Positions 1 through 8,102 of a stretch of 64,000 nucleotides of DNA are shown here, one piece after another (positions within the stretch are counted from its first letter, which is position 1; each line of letters begins with the position of its first letter). The stretch spans positions 1,116,001 to 1,180,000 of the forward strand of contig NZ_LT906446.1 in the NCBI RefSeq assembly GCF_900187035.1, written 5' to 3'. The translations under genes and the position numbers were made by a program. Origin of the DNA: Megamonas hypermegale. Its GTDB lineage: Bacteria; Bacillota; Negativicutes; Selenomonadales; Selenomonadaceae. The notes beneath the pieces were generated by a model. The model searched no databases. It saw only the letters and a list, made by a program, of their open reading frames with translations, and was not told the DNA's origin.

Positions 1-438
1 TACTTCTTGTAAATCATGAATATCTACAAAAGTCGTCGTTATTCCAAAATCTGGCAAAGTATGCTCTAATAAATTATATGTACCACCATATAAAGTCTTT
101 GAAGCGACAATATGGTCGCCAACTTTGGCAAGTGCTTGCAAAGTATAAGCAATTGCCGCTGCTCCTGAAGCGAGTGCTAAAGCTCCTGCGCCACCTTCTA
201 GTGCTGCCATGCGTTTTTCAAAAACTTCTTGCGTTGAATTTGTAAGCCTTCCATATATATTGCCACCTTCTTTTAGTGCAAATCTATCTGCTGCTGACTC
301 ACAATTATCAAATACGTATGAAGTCGTTTGATAAATCGGTACAGCTCTTGAATTAGTAGCTATATCAGCACTCTCTTGTCCTATGTGTAATTGTTTAGTT
401 TCAAAGCTCCATTTACTTATATCCAAAACTTTTCCCAT
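1..438 (-). CDS. metY: O-acetylhomoserine sulfhydrylase, N-terminal part (runs off the window)
   Basis: PLP-dependent enzyme that makes homocysteine from O-acetylhomoserine and sulfide in the cytoplasm. Only the first 146 residues are present; the gene continues beyond base 1. The translation starts MGKVLDISKWSFETK and contains PIYQTTSYVFD, YGRLTNSTQEVFEKRM and SKTLYGGTYNLL, all typical of the Cys/Met metabolism PLP family, MetY branch. The start is the ATG at 438, preceded by GGGAGAAAT. It lies downstream of cysK on the same strand with about 150 bases between them, so it may share the cysK transcript or have its own promoter. The family call is firm; MetY versus a close cystathionine-synthase relative rests on the N-terminal half only. 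Confidence 0.88.
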   Translation of the reverse strand, partial: MGKVLDISKWSFETKQLHIGQESADIATNSRAVPIYQTTSYVFDNCESAADRFALKEGGNIYGRLTNSTQEVFEKRMAALEGGAGALALASGAAAIAYTLQALAKVGDHIVASKTLYGGTYNLLEHTLPDFGITTTFVDIHDLQEV

Positions 439-515
439 AATATTTCTCCCTTTTATTATTTAAAATATAATTTTAATATGAATTATTGATAATAATATTC
501 GCCATTTTAAACATC

Positions 516-567
516 AGCAGTATAATATATCGAAAATCGTTAAATATAATCAATATATTATACCGCT
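516..567. repeat. 15-bp imperfect inverted repeat between cysK and metY
   Basis: Arms AGCAGTATAATATAT (516-530) and ATATATTATACCGCT (553-567) pair over 15 positions with one G-T wobble. No T-run follows on the minus strand, so it is not a standard terminator. The arm contains TATAAT, so it may overlap a metY promoter or be an operator. No SAM riboswitch or T-box features were seen here. Confidence 0.45.
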
Positions 568-590
568 AATCTTATTTATTAAAGCAAATA

Positions 591-1520
591 TTATTCTTCA
601 AATAATTTTGTTGATAAATATCTTTCACCTGTGTCAGGTAAAAGCACTACGATATTTTTACCTGCATTTTCTGGTCGTTTTGCCAACTGTGTTGCAGCCC
701 AAAGCGCAGCTCCTGAAGAAATACCTGTGAGCAAACCTTCTGTTTTTGTAAGCTGTTTACTCGTTGGATATGTCACCTCATTTGGCACGGCAATCACTTC
801 ATCATAAACAGTAGTATCTAATGTATCAGGTATAAAACCAGCACCAATACCTTGAATTTCATGCGCTCCTGCTTTGCCTGTAGTTATTACGGCTGATGTA
901 GCAGGTTCAACACCTACAACTTTAATATCAGGATTTTGTTCTTTCAAATACTTACCTGTTCCACTAATAGTGCCACCTGTACCAATACCAGCAACGAAAA
1001 TATCTACCTTGCCATCAGTATCGTTCCAAATTTCTGGACCCGTTGTATCATAATGAGCTTTGCGGTTAACTAAATTAGTGAACTGACCTGGTATAAAGCT
1101 ATTTTGTATTTCTTTTGCCAATTCTTCAGCTTTATCAATAGCACCTTTCATGCCTTTAGCACCTTCAGTGAGCACGAGTTCTGCACCGTAAATCTGCATC
1201 AATTTGCGTCGTTCAACACTCATAGTTTCTGGCATCGTTATGATGATTTTATAACCCTTTGAAGCTGCTACTGCACAAAGTCCAATACCTGTATTGCCAC
1301 TTGTCGGTTCAATAATAACTGAGTCTGGTTTTAAAAGACCTTTTGCTTCAGCGTCTTCAATCATAGCTTTAGCAATTCTATCTTTAGCACTTCCAGCAGG
1401 ATTAAAGTATTCTAATTTTACTAAAATATTTGCCTTTAAATCATTGGCTTTCATATAATTACTGACTTGAACAAGCGGTGTATTTCCCACGAGTTCCATA
1501 AAATTTTTATATACTTTCAT
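591..1520 (-). CDS. cysK: Cysteine synthase A (O-acetylserine sulfhydrylase)
   Basis: Makes L-cysteine from O-acetyl-L-serine and sulfide with PLP. The protein starts MKVYKNFMELVGNTPLV and shows the PLP-lysine block NPAGSAKDRIAKAMIEDAE, the EPTSGNTGIGLC substrate loop, the GTGGTISGTG phosphate-binding loop and EGLLTGISSGAA near the end. About 309 residues, normal for CysK. The ORF is open up to 1556, but the ATG at 1520 has AAAGAGG eight bases upstream and fits the family N-terminus, so I chose it. A perfect consensus promoter lies just upstream. With metY downstream this is a small sulfur-assimilation unit. Confidence 0.97.
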   Translation of the reverse strand: MKVYKNFMELVGNTPLVQVSNYMKANDLKANILVKLEYFNPAGSAKDRIAKAMIEDAEAKGLLKPDSVIIEPTSGNTGIGLCAVAASKGYKIIITMPETMSVERRKLMQIYGAELVLTEGAKGMKGAIDKAEELAKEIQNSFIPGQFTNLVNRKAHYDTTGPEIWNDTDGKVDIFVAGIGTGGTISGTGKYLKEQNPDIKVVGVEPATSAVITTGKAGAHEIQGIGAGFIPDTLDTTVYDEVIAVPNEVTYPTSKQLTKTEGLLTGISSGAALWAATQLAKRPENAGKNIVVLLPDTGERYLSTKLFEE

Positions 1521-1575
1521 TCTCTTCGCCTCTTTAGTTAACATTTTTACAATCATAGCAAATAAGTATGGATTA

Positions 1576-1604
1576 ATTATATATTACCTTTATCTATATG
1601 TCAA
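1576..1604 (-). promoter_or_regulatory. Consensus sigma-A promoter of cysK
   Basis: On the minus strand TTGACA (1604-1599) and TATAAT (1581-1576) are separated by exactly 17 bases. This is a perfect vegetative promoter about 55 bases upstream of the cysK start. Confidence 0.85.
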
Positions 1605-1616
1605 CAAAGTATTTCA

Positions 1617-1655
1617 TAAAAAATCTAGCACAATCAATCATTGTACTAGATTTTT
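1617..1655 (-). terminator. Terminator of the murQ-murP-mupG operon
   Basis: AAATCTAG and CTAGATTT arms, extended by ACAAT/ATTGT around one mismatch, are followed on the minus strand by a T-run. It lies between the mupG stop and the cysK promoter. T-runs on both sides suggest it can work in both directions. Confidence 0.75.
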
Positions 1656-1670
1656 ACTATAATCTCACGA

Positions 1671-2738
1671 TTACATTAATTCTATTTTAAATTTACTGCC
1701 TGGTTTTAAATATTTAAGCAAAATCATATCACTATCCAATATTTTACCGATAATGTTAACAGCTTTATATTGCTTTTGCTCTTTTAATATTATCTGCAAT
1801 TCTCCCATATAGCGACCACTATTTATATTATCCATAGTAATCATGCCCACATCACGATTTGATATATACTCAGGATAAATCTTCTCATTTTTGCAAAGTA
1901 AGCGACTTTCCTGTGTTCTAATAGCCATAAAAGCAGCATCTTGACGTGTTGTAAATACATTTTTCGCCAATAAATCTTTTATAAATTGATTTTGCGTCAA
2001 ACATTTTGCCCTTATCGTCACATAATCTTTTGTTAACGCTGATAAAGTTTTCATCTCTTCTTTTGTCGGTAAACTATCGCCGATAAATACAGAGTCTACT
2101 TTTAACAATGATAAATGATTTATTGCCATGCTTAAAGGTTTATAGCGATGTACTTCTAATGTTGGCAAACCTTTTTTCAGTGGTGAGCGCGCTTTATTAT
2201 AACTAGGTACAAATGCTGCTGTTTGTACGCCATACATATGCAGTAATTCATTTTTCTTCAATAAAAAGGTTTCATCAAGCCCAGTTCCTTCGCGCGGGTA
2301 AAAATTGTGCAGTGCATCAATACAATTAAAATCTGTATGGTAAAACTTCAATTCATCTAAAAACTCTTTTGTCAATGTAGAAGCATTAAACTGTATTTTT
2401 ATCAACTTACTCAATGCGGCAATATCTTTTTCACTATAACCAAAGTCTAAACGAATGGTACTTATTCCCATTTCTTGCAATTTATCTATATCCAATTTAT
2501 CCAAATTCAATAAAGATAAAGTATTCGGTGAAACATCAGATATAACTTCCATGCCGTATTGAACAGCCGTTTTTAATACAATCTGTAATTGTGCTTGCAA
2601 TAAATTTACATTCGTTTCAGGAATGTGCAATGAAGTAAAAATACGCTTAATGCCGTATTTATGTGCTGTTTTTATCAACTGTAGATTTTCTTCAATTGTA
2701 TTATCTAACCCTAAATAAATAGAAATGCCGTTTTCCAT
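1671..2738 (-). CDS. mupG: 6-phospho-N-acetylmuramidase (MupG, DUF871 family)
   Basis: Cytoplasmic glycosidase of the DUF871/MupG family, which in staphylococci splits imported MurNAc-6P-GlcNAc into MurNAc-6P and GlcNAc. The N-terminus (GISIYLGLDNTIEENLQLI, then IKRIFTSLHIPE) is the start of the family's TIM barrel, the DFNCIDALHNFYPREGTGLD segment in the middle is a family hallmark, and the C-terminal part is a small beta domain. 355 residues, as usual. The start ATG has GGAGG eight bases upstream; that site sits on the stop codon of murP, so the two genes are translationally adjacent. The murQ/murP neighbours make the MupG role much more likely than for a generic DUF871 protein. Confidence 0.88.
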   Translation of the reverse strand: MENGISIYLGLDNTIEENLQLIKTAHKYGIKRIFTSLHIPETNVNLLQAQLQIVLKTAVQYGMEVISDVSPNTLSLLNLDKLDIDKLQEMGISTIRLDFGYSEKDIAALSKLIKIQFNASTLTKEFLDELKFYHTDFNCIDALHNFYPREGTGLDETFLLKKNELLHMYGVQTAAFVPSYNKARSPLKKGLPTLEVHRYKPLSMAINHLSLLKVDSVFIGDSLPTKEEMKTLSALTKDYVTIRAKCLTQNQFIKDLLAKNVFTTRQDAAFMAIRTQESRLLCKNEKIYPEYISNRDVGMITMDNINSGRYMGELQIILKEQKQYKAVNIIGKILDSDMILLKYLKPGSKFKIELM

Positions 2739-2741
2739 GTC

Positions 2742-4109
2742 CTATTCCTCCACTGGGTCAGTAAAGCCAATAATCATTGCAGCAATAAATCCTGCTACAT
2801 ATGCCGTAACTAAACCTAATAAATAATACAAAATTTTATCCGTGCTAGCAGCAAGAGGCAATCCCGAAAGACCAATAGATGTTGCACCTACTACGAAAAA
2901 GGCTTGTACAGCTCCGCCAAAAGCTCCTCCGATACAAGCTGCGATAAACGGCTTACCGAGTGGCAACGTAACACCATAAATAAGCGGTTCACCTATTCCC
3001 ATAAAACCAACAGGAAGTGCTGAAGCTATTGTCTGCTTTAATTTTTTATTTTTTGTCTTAACGTAAACAGCAATGGATGCACCTACTTGTCCAGCACCAG
3101 CCATAGCCAATATCGGCAATAAAATAGTCACACCGTATTGATTTAATAATTCAGCATGAATTGGCGTCAAGCCTTGATGAAGTCCTGTCATTACCAATGG
3201 CAAGAAAATACCGCCAATTATAAAGCCTGCTGCTGCCCCGCCTGTTCCTATTGCCTGCGTAACGGCAAAGCCTATGTTTTCTGCTATAATCCCGCCTAAT
3301 GGTTGCAATATGAACAAAGCTGGAAACGTAGCTATCAAGATAACCAACAGCGGAGTTAAAAATAAATCTAAAATTTTAGGCACAATCTTATGCAGTTTTA
3401 TTTCCAGCCAAGAGGAAAATGCCACTACTAACAATACAGCAATAATACCGCCACGACCAGCCAATAAATCGATATCAAATAAACTGATATTGTTGAGCAT
3501 TGGATGCGTTATAATTACGGCCATCGTACCGCCTAGCATTGGAGATGCCCCACATTCTTTTGCAGTATTCACACCTACAAAAATATTTAATCCCCAAAAA
3601 ACAGCGTTACCTGCAATCTGCAAAATCTGCACTGCTGGATAATCAATAATACTCGGGTCAATTTTAAAAGCGATATTGAGCAGACCTGTAATCAAACCAC
3701 AAGCGATAAACGCTGGAATTAGTGGCATGAATATATTAGAAATCTTTTTTAGCAATAATTTAAATGGCGTAGCATTTTTTTGTCGTATTTGCTGATGAAT
3801 TTTTTCAGCTTGACCTATTTCCATCTTTGTTTTCGTTTTTGGCTCTTCTGGTATTTCTTCTTTATTTTCGAGCAGATTTTTAAATTCTTCTGCAACTTCA
3901 TTTACTTTACCAGGGCCTAAAATAATCTGCAATTCTGTGCCATTTAAATTGACACCTAACACATTATCAACTTTCTTTAATTTATCTAGCGGTGCATTTT
4001 CTAAATCACCTAAATGCAATCTCAAGCGCGTCATACAGTTATGCACTTCAACTATATCATACGGCTTCAATAATATATAAATTTCTTTAGCTGTCTGTTT
4101 TAAATCCAT
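2742..4109 (-). CDS. murP: PTS N-acetylmuramic acid transporter, EIIBC
   Basis: Inner-membrane phosphotransferase permease that imports and phosphorylates MurNAc or a MurNAc-GlcNAc disaccharide. The N-terminal EIIB domain carries the phospho-cysteine motif HNCMTRLRLHLGDL near residue 24. A charged linker follows, then an EIIC domain with about ten membrane segments, including the MTGLHQGLTPIHAELL and GIGEPLIYGVTLPLGKPF blocks of the glucose/sucrose superfamily. There is no EIIA domain, so a separate EIIA (Crr type) must supply phosphate. The ATG at 4121 overlaps the murQ stop but has no ribosome site; the ATG at 4109 has AGGAG five bases upstream and was chosen. Confidence 0.92.
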   Translation of the reverse strand: MDLKQTAKEIYILLKPYDIVEVHNCMTRLRLHLGDLENAPLDKLKKVDNVLGVNLNGTELQIILGPGKVNEVAEEFKNLLENKEEIPEEPKTKTKMEIGQAEKIHQQIRQKNATPFKLLLKKISNIFMPLIPAFIACGLITGLLNIAFKIDPSIIDYPAVQILQIAGNAVFWGLNIFVGVNTAKECGASPMLGGTMAVIITHPMLNNISLFDIDLLAGRGGIIAVLLVVAFSSWLEIKLHKIVPKILDLFLTPLLVILIATFPALFILQPLGGIIAENIGFAVTQAIGTGGAAAGFIIGGIFLPLVMTGLHQGLTPIHAELLNQYGVTILLPILAMAGAGQVGASIAVYVKTKNKKLKQTIASALPVGFMGIGEPLIYGVTLPLGKPFIAACIGGAFGGAVQAFFVVGATSIGLSGLPLAASTDKILYYLLGLVTAYVAGFIAAMIIGFTDPVEE

Positions 4110-4117
4110 TTTTCTCC

Positions 4118-5023
4118 TCATCTAGTAGCTTTTACTAAAGCTTTAGCAATAAATCCTTTACTTTCTGCCAATAAACTTTGAGCTTTTTCATAATCACAAT
4201 CCAATAAAATCATCAAAATGGCTGGTTTTGCTTTTCCACCTGTCTTTTGCAGTGCTTCTTGCGCTTGTTCTTTTGTGCAATCAGCAGCTTCCATGACAAT
4301 GCGACAAGCTCTTTCCTTCAATTTTTCATTTGAAGCTTTTACATCTACCATTAAGTTGCTATAAACTTTGCCAAGTTTTATCATCACACAAGTAGAAATC
4401 ATATTTAAAATCATTTTTTGTGCTGTACCAGCCTTCATACGCGTACTACCCGTTATCGCTTCTGGGCCAGTCAACGCTTCTATTGCAATTTTAGCTTTAG
4501 CACTGATTAACGTATTTGAAGAACAACTTATAGCTACTGTTAAAGCTCTAACTTTATTAGCGTATTCTAAACCACCGATTACATACGGTGTTCTACCACT
4601 AGCCGCAATGCCCACTACACAGTCTTTTTCAGTCAAATTTTTAGCTTTTAAATCTTCCTGTGCTAAAGTCAACGAATCTTCTGCACCTTCTTGCGCTTTA
4701 AAAATAGCTGGATAACCACCAGCAATAATGCCTTGTACCATTTCAGGGTCACTGCTATATGTCGGTGGACATTCAACAGCATCTAATATGCCAAGTCTAC
4801 CTGATGTTCCAGCTCCAATATAAAAAAGGCGACCTCCATTTGCCAATCTATTCGCAATTTCATCAATAGCACTGGCAATCTGCGGTAAAACATTGCGCAC
4901 TGCTACAGCAGCTCTTTTATCTTCTTCATTTATCAGTAAACACATTTCTAAAGAAGATACTTTATCTATATCTAATGTATACGGATTGCGTCTTTCCGTT
5001 AATAAATTACCTAAATTCATCAT
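4118..5023 (-). CDS. murQ: N-acetylmuramic acid 6-phosphate etherase
   Basis: Cleaves the lactyl ether of MurNAc-6P to give GlcNAc-6P and D-lactate in the cytoplasm. SIS-fold protein with GAGTSGRLGILDAVECPPTY at the sugar-phosphate site, then VGIAASGRTPYV and the family signature TGSTRMKAGTAQKMILN, ending in a UBA-like helical region. 301 residues, typical. The start (ATGATG) follows GGAGG. First gene of murQ-murP-mupG; it abuts murP. No murR regulator is adjacent. Confidence 0.97.
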   Translation of the reverse strand: MMNLGNLLTERRNPYTLDIDKVSSLEMCLLINEEDKRAAVAVRNVLPQIASAIDEIANRLANGGRLFYIGAGTSGRLGILDAVECPPTYSSDPEMVQGIIAGGYPAIFKAQEGAEDSLTLAQEDLKAKNLTEKDCVVGIAASGRTPYVIGGLEYANKVRALTVAISCSSNTLISAKAKIAIEALTGPEAITGSTRMKAGTAQKMILNMISTCVMIKLGKVYSNLMVDVKASNEKLKERACRIVMEAADCTKEQAQEALQKTGGKAKPAILMILLDCDYEKAQSLLAESKGFIAKALVKATR

Positions 5024-5052
5024 AAGACCTCCATAAAAATAATATGTATTTC

Positions 5053-5081
5053 ATTATAAATAATAAATTGGCTTAAATCAA
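5053..5081 (-). promoter_or_regulatory. Probable murQ operon promoter
   Basis: TTGATT (5081-5076) and TATAAT (5058-5053) on the minus strand with a 17-base spacer, about 30 bases upstream of the murQ start. The 200-base gap 5024-5223 is divergent: its other half must hold the promoter of the plus-strand gene at 5224, which I could not place with confidence. Confidence 0.6.
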
Positions 5082-5223
5082 ATACGTGGATTTTTTTAAT
5101 AAAATTTAATCTATTTTAAATAATTTTCTAAGCAGAATTTAATCTTTTACTGTTATATTATTAATATAAAGTAACGAATACCACATAGAATTTACTGAAA
5201 ACTATGTTAAAGGATGTGTTAAT

Positions 5224-5511
5224 ATGTTAAAATTAATTAAAGGAAGATTTACAAAGGCTATAAGTGTTCTGGCATTAGCATGTTTCCTTTGCAGTCCGCT
5301 CGGCTATGTAGCAACATTACCAACAGCGAGTGCAGCTTCATATTCTTATGACTCCAGACATGATAATCCGCCACATAAAGATAAAGACAGAAAAGATAGA
5401 CATGATAGAGATAGAAAAGATGATGATGATAACGATTACAGTAAAGGCAATATTGTAACAGCAGTATTAGTTGGCGGTGTAATTGGTGCCATTATCGCTA
5501 AAAACACCTAA
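5224..5511 (+). CDS. Small secreted charged protein with C-terminal glycine-rich hydrophobic segment
   Basis: 95 residues, no recognised family. A signal peptide is evident (basic start, hydrophobic ISVLALACFLCSPLGYVA, small residues PTASAAS). The middle is almost only H, D, K and R (for example HKDKDRKDRHDRDRKDDDD), and the protein ends with the hydrophobic AVLVGGVIGAIIAKNT, a glycine-zipper-like stretch that could insert in a membrane or oligomerise. The ribosome site is AAAGGATG. It is followed 28 bases later by a paralogue with the same C-terminus, so the pair looks like an operon born from tandem duplication. A metal-binding or envelope role is possible given the histidines and the nearby TonB receptor, but that is inference. 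Confidence 0.75.
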   Translation: MLKLIKGRFTKAISVLALACFLCSPLGYVATLPTASAASYSYDSRHDNPPHKDKDRKDRHDRDRKDDDDNDYSKGNIVTAVLVGGVIGAIIAKNT

Positions 5512-5539
5512 TAAATAATATTACAAAGGAGGTTTAATC

Positions 5540-6034
5540 ATGTTAGAATTATTTACTAAAAAAACAAAAAAAGTTATCGGTATTGCTGCACTAACTTGTT
5601 TTTTAGCTACGCCTATAAGCTATACCATGAGCGTAAGTTCAGCGGCAGCAGCAGCACTAGATAATCAAATTCAATTTGACCAGCGCCATGAACCTCGTCA
5701 TGACCGTGATAATGACCGTTGGGATAAAGATAAAAAACGCCCTCCAAAAAATGACCGCTGGGATAAAGATAAGAACCCTCCTCCACGTCATGACCGTGAC
5801 AAAGACCGTTGGGACAAAGATAAAAAAAATCCACCACCACCTCCTCCACGTCACGACCGCGACAAAGACCGTTGGGACAAAGATAAAAAAAATCCACCAC
5901 CACCTCCTCCACGTCACGACCGCGACAAAGACCGTTGGGACAGAGATGATGACAAAGACTACGATAAAGGCGATATCACTACAGCTGTATTAGTTGGCGG
6001 TGTAATCGGTGCTATTATCGCTAAAAACACCTGA
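5540..6034 (+). CDS. Secreted repeat protein, paralogue of the preceding gene (HDRDKDRWDK / poly-proline repeats)
   Basis: 164 residues. The signal peptide is followed by an extended low-complexity domain of alternating charged blocks (RHDRDKDRWDKDKK) and proline runs (NPPPPPP). Two full 63-base units (5786-5848 and 5849-5911) are nearly identical at the DNA level; a third begins at 5912, and shorter degenerate versions precede them. The protein ends with the same AVLVGGVIGAIIAKNT segment as its upstream neighbour. The start has a strong AAAGGAGG site. The shape, signal peptide + charged/proline rod + hydrophobic tail, suggests an envelope-spanning or surface-exposed tether. No enzyme motif is visible. 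The near-identical units should make its length variable between strains. Confidence 0.8.
   Translation: MLELFTKKTKKVIGIAALTCFLATPISYTMSVSSAAAAALDNQIQFDQRHEPRHDRDNDRWDKDKKRPPKNDRWDKDKNPPPRHDRDKDRWDKDKKNPPPPPPRHDRDKDRWDKDKKNPPPPPPRHDRDKDRWDRDDDKDYDKGDITTAVLVGGVIGAIIAKNT
5786..5947 (+). repeat. 63-bp in-frame tandem repeat inside the secreted protein gene
   Basis: Unit of 21 codons encoding RHDRDKDRWDKDKKNPPPPPP-type sequence: copy 1 5786-5848, copy 2 5849-5911, partial copy 3 from 5912. Copies 1 and 2 differ at only a few synonymous positions, indicating recent expansion. Confidence 0.9.
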
Positions 6035-6050
6035 TAATTACTTAAAAAAT

Positions 6051-6089
6051 AAAGGTAGATTGCTATAATTAATATGCAGTCTACCTTTT
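6051..6089. terminator. Bidirectional terminator between the repeat protein and the TonB receptor
   Basis: AAAGGTAGATTGC pairs with GCAGTCTACCTTT (one wobble), with T-rich stretches on both outer sides. It lies between two convergent genes and can end both. Confidence 0.8.
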
Positions 6090-6101
6090 CTTTTTATCAT
6101 T

Positions 6102-8039
6102 TTAGAAATTGTATTCCATGCCCATGATTACAGTTCTGCCATATGCTGGAACATCACCGACGAATAATGAGCCAAGTTTCTCATATGATTCATTTGTAAT
6201 ATTATATAATTTTAAATACGTTGACCAATCATCACTGATTTTATAATTGAGATTAGCATCCCATACATAATAACTGCCAGTATAATAATTACTATCTCTG
6301 CCAGTTCCAGCTGTAAACATTATATTATTCGTCCATCTATCATCATGATATGTCACTATAGCTTTATAGCTGTTTGGTGCAACGGCATTTACATCAACCT
6401 GGTTGCCCAATCCATCACCTTTATCTGTATGAGTATCTGTGTATGCATAAGATAATGAAGCTTTATATTTATCGCTGAATTTATGGTCAACGGCTAATTG
6501 AAATCCACGTTTCTTCTGATTTTCAAAATTAGTTGCATGATATACATTATCTTCTCTATACCAACCAATAGGGTCATCAATATCAGCAATGAACGCATTG
6601 AAATTTAAATTTGTGTCATTAGATAATTTATAGCGCACGCCTAAACTTCCTTTTCGTCCCGTTTCTGGTCTTAAATTATGATTTCCTTGAACATATCTAT
6701 TATCATAATAAAGTTCATCTAATGATGGCAGTGAATAAATCTGCTGAAGTGAACCATAAAAAGTCGTCTTATCATCAGCCGTATAATCAAAAGCACCATT
6801 TGTCACGTATTTTCCGCCAAATTTACTATTATCATTATAAAGCGAAGTACCTGTCAAAGTGAGTTTATCAAAACGGCGTATAGATTGCAGATAAATCGAT
6901 GTATTTGTCATATCTTCATCATAATTGCCACTTAAATTAAATGGATTATTTATATTAGTACTGATATTATCCACTGAATTTTTGCGATACATTAAACCAG
7001 CAGTAACAGTGTGGTCTTTACTTATTCTCCAGCCATCACGCCAATCAATGCCATCCACCGTATTTTCCCAACGACTATAAGACTGTTCATCTTCATGGTC
7101 ATTAAACCAACCAGGAATATAAGTATCGCCCTGTGTATAATTGTGATAATACGTGATATATCCAGGTGCTACAGTGTCCTCTTTATAATTATATGTCAAT
7201 GCAAAATGATTGATTAATTTCTCATAATTATAATCTTGTGGATTATATCTTGAAAACCATGTACCTGTATCATTGCTCAAATGGCCATAATCAAAAGTCA
7301 GTGAACTATTATCCGTAAGCTTTTTATCTATGCGATAATTCATTTCTCGGCGATTATTATCAGAATTAGGCAATTCGTGCGTCTTACCATCACTATCTTT
7401 ATATTTATGGTAATCAACATTATCAAAACCGCCAGTAGCCATCCAGCTCCAATCATCTATATGACCACCCGTAGCAACCTTAACTTTCCATGCCCCATGG
7501 TCACCTGCCGCCATATCAACAGTCGTTTCACGTTTATCACCTTTTTTCGTGATAATATTGATAATACCACCTGGCGTATCATAATTAATAGCATATGAAC
7601 CAGCTGCACCATGAACGATTTCAATTCGTTCTACGCTCATTATAGGTGGCAACAAATCTAAATCATATGAAGCGCGCCCGCTCATAATACCTTTATCCAT
7701 ATTAACACGGCGACCATCAACCATAATTGCCACGCGGTCATCACCATCAATACGCACAACAAGATGCGAAGTATTAAGTGAACCAGGATTTACAAATACG
7801 CCATTTGCATACGACAACGCTTCAGCTATATTCTTATAATGATTATCATGTATCTCTTCACTTGTTATAATTGTAGTATATGCTGGAGTCGGAATTAAAT
7901 TTGTATTTTGCACTACGCTATGTGCATTGATTTTTTCGTTATCATTTTCATTATTTTCAATAGAAGTTTGTGCATTAACTACTGTAGGTATCACCATACC
8001 CATTAAACAAGCAGTTAAAATTAAATCTCGTTTATTCAA
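6102..8039 (-). CDS. TonB-dependent outer-membrane receptor
   Basis: Outer-membrane beta-barrel importer of the BtuB/siderophore receptor type, energised by TonB. The signal peptide ends VVNAQTS; the plug domain (residues about 50-160) contains TTIITSEEIHDNHYKNIAEAL, IDGDDRVAIMVDGRRVN and GSYAINYDTPGGIINIITKK; the rest is barrel with many aromatic/polar alternating strands, ending in MGMEYNF with the terminal phenylalanine expected for BAM-assembled porins. 645 residues. It starts with TTG at 8039 after AAGGAG. No TonB, ABC or Fur gene is adjacent, so the substrate (iron chelate, cobalamin or another) cannot be assigned. Its presence is the main evidence that the cell has an outer membrane. 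Confidence 0.93.
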   Translation of the reverse strand: MNKRDLILTACLMGMVIPTVVNAQTSIENNENDNEKINAHSVVQNTNLIPTPAYTTIITSEEIHDNHYKNIAEALSYANGVFVNPGSLNTSHLVVRIDGDDRVAIMVDGRRVNMDKGIMSGRASYDLDLLPPIMSVERIEIVHGAAGSYAINYDTPGGIINIITKKGDKRETTVDMAAGDHGAWKVKVATGGHIDDWSWMATGGFDNVDYHKYKDSDGKTHELPNSDNNRREMNYRIDKKLTDNSSLTFDYGHLSNDTGTWFSRYNPQDYNYEKLINHFALTYNYKEDTVAPGYITYYHNYTQGDTYIPGWFNDHEDEQSYSRWENTVDGIDWRDGWRISKDHTVTAGLMYRKNSVDNISTNINNPFNLSGNYDEDMTNTSIYLQSIRRFDKLTLTGTSLYNDNSKFGGKYVTNGAFDYTADDKTTFYGSLQQIYSLPSLDELYYDNRYVQGNHNLRPETGRKGSLGVRYKLSNDTNLNFNAFIADIDDPIGWYREDNVYHATNFENQKKRGFQLAVDHKFSDKYKASLSYAYTDTHTDKGDGLGNQVDVNAVAPNSYKAIVTYHDDRWTNNIMFTAGTGRDSNYYTGSYYVWDANLNYKISDDWSTYLKLYNITNESYEKLGSLFVGDVPAYGRTVIMGMEYNF

Positions 8040-8075
8040 AATAAAAACTCCTTTATGTCATTTGAAATTTATTTT

Positions 8076-8086
8076 ATTATAACAAA
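8076..8086 (-). promoter_or_regulatory. Extended -10 promoter of the TonB receptor gene
   Basis: TGTTATAAT on the minus strand is a TGn-TATAAT extended -10 about 40 bases upstream of the TTG start. No convincing -35 or Fur-box palindrome is seen. Confidence 0.5.
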
Positions 8087-8102
8087 AAATTTCATTTTAT
8101 TA

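Noticed and set aside
439-590. Possible SAM riboswitch or T-box before metY
   Set aside because: No conserved core, kink-turn or T-box sequence was found; only an AT-rich inverted repeat is present.
3274-3642. Plus-strand frame of 122 codons inside murP
   Set aside because: Antisense shadow of a clearly coding PTS gene, without its own ribosome site or family match.
5613-5993. Open frames on both strands overlapping the 63-bp repeat gene
   Set aside because: Low-complexity shadows of the repeat; no ribosome sites, and only the 5540-6034 frame has a signal peptide and a sensible tail.
8040-8102. Fur box upstream of the TonB receptor
   Set aside because: The AT-rich stretch with GAAATT/AATTTC arms does not match the GATAATGATAATC-type consensus well enough to call.
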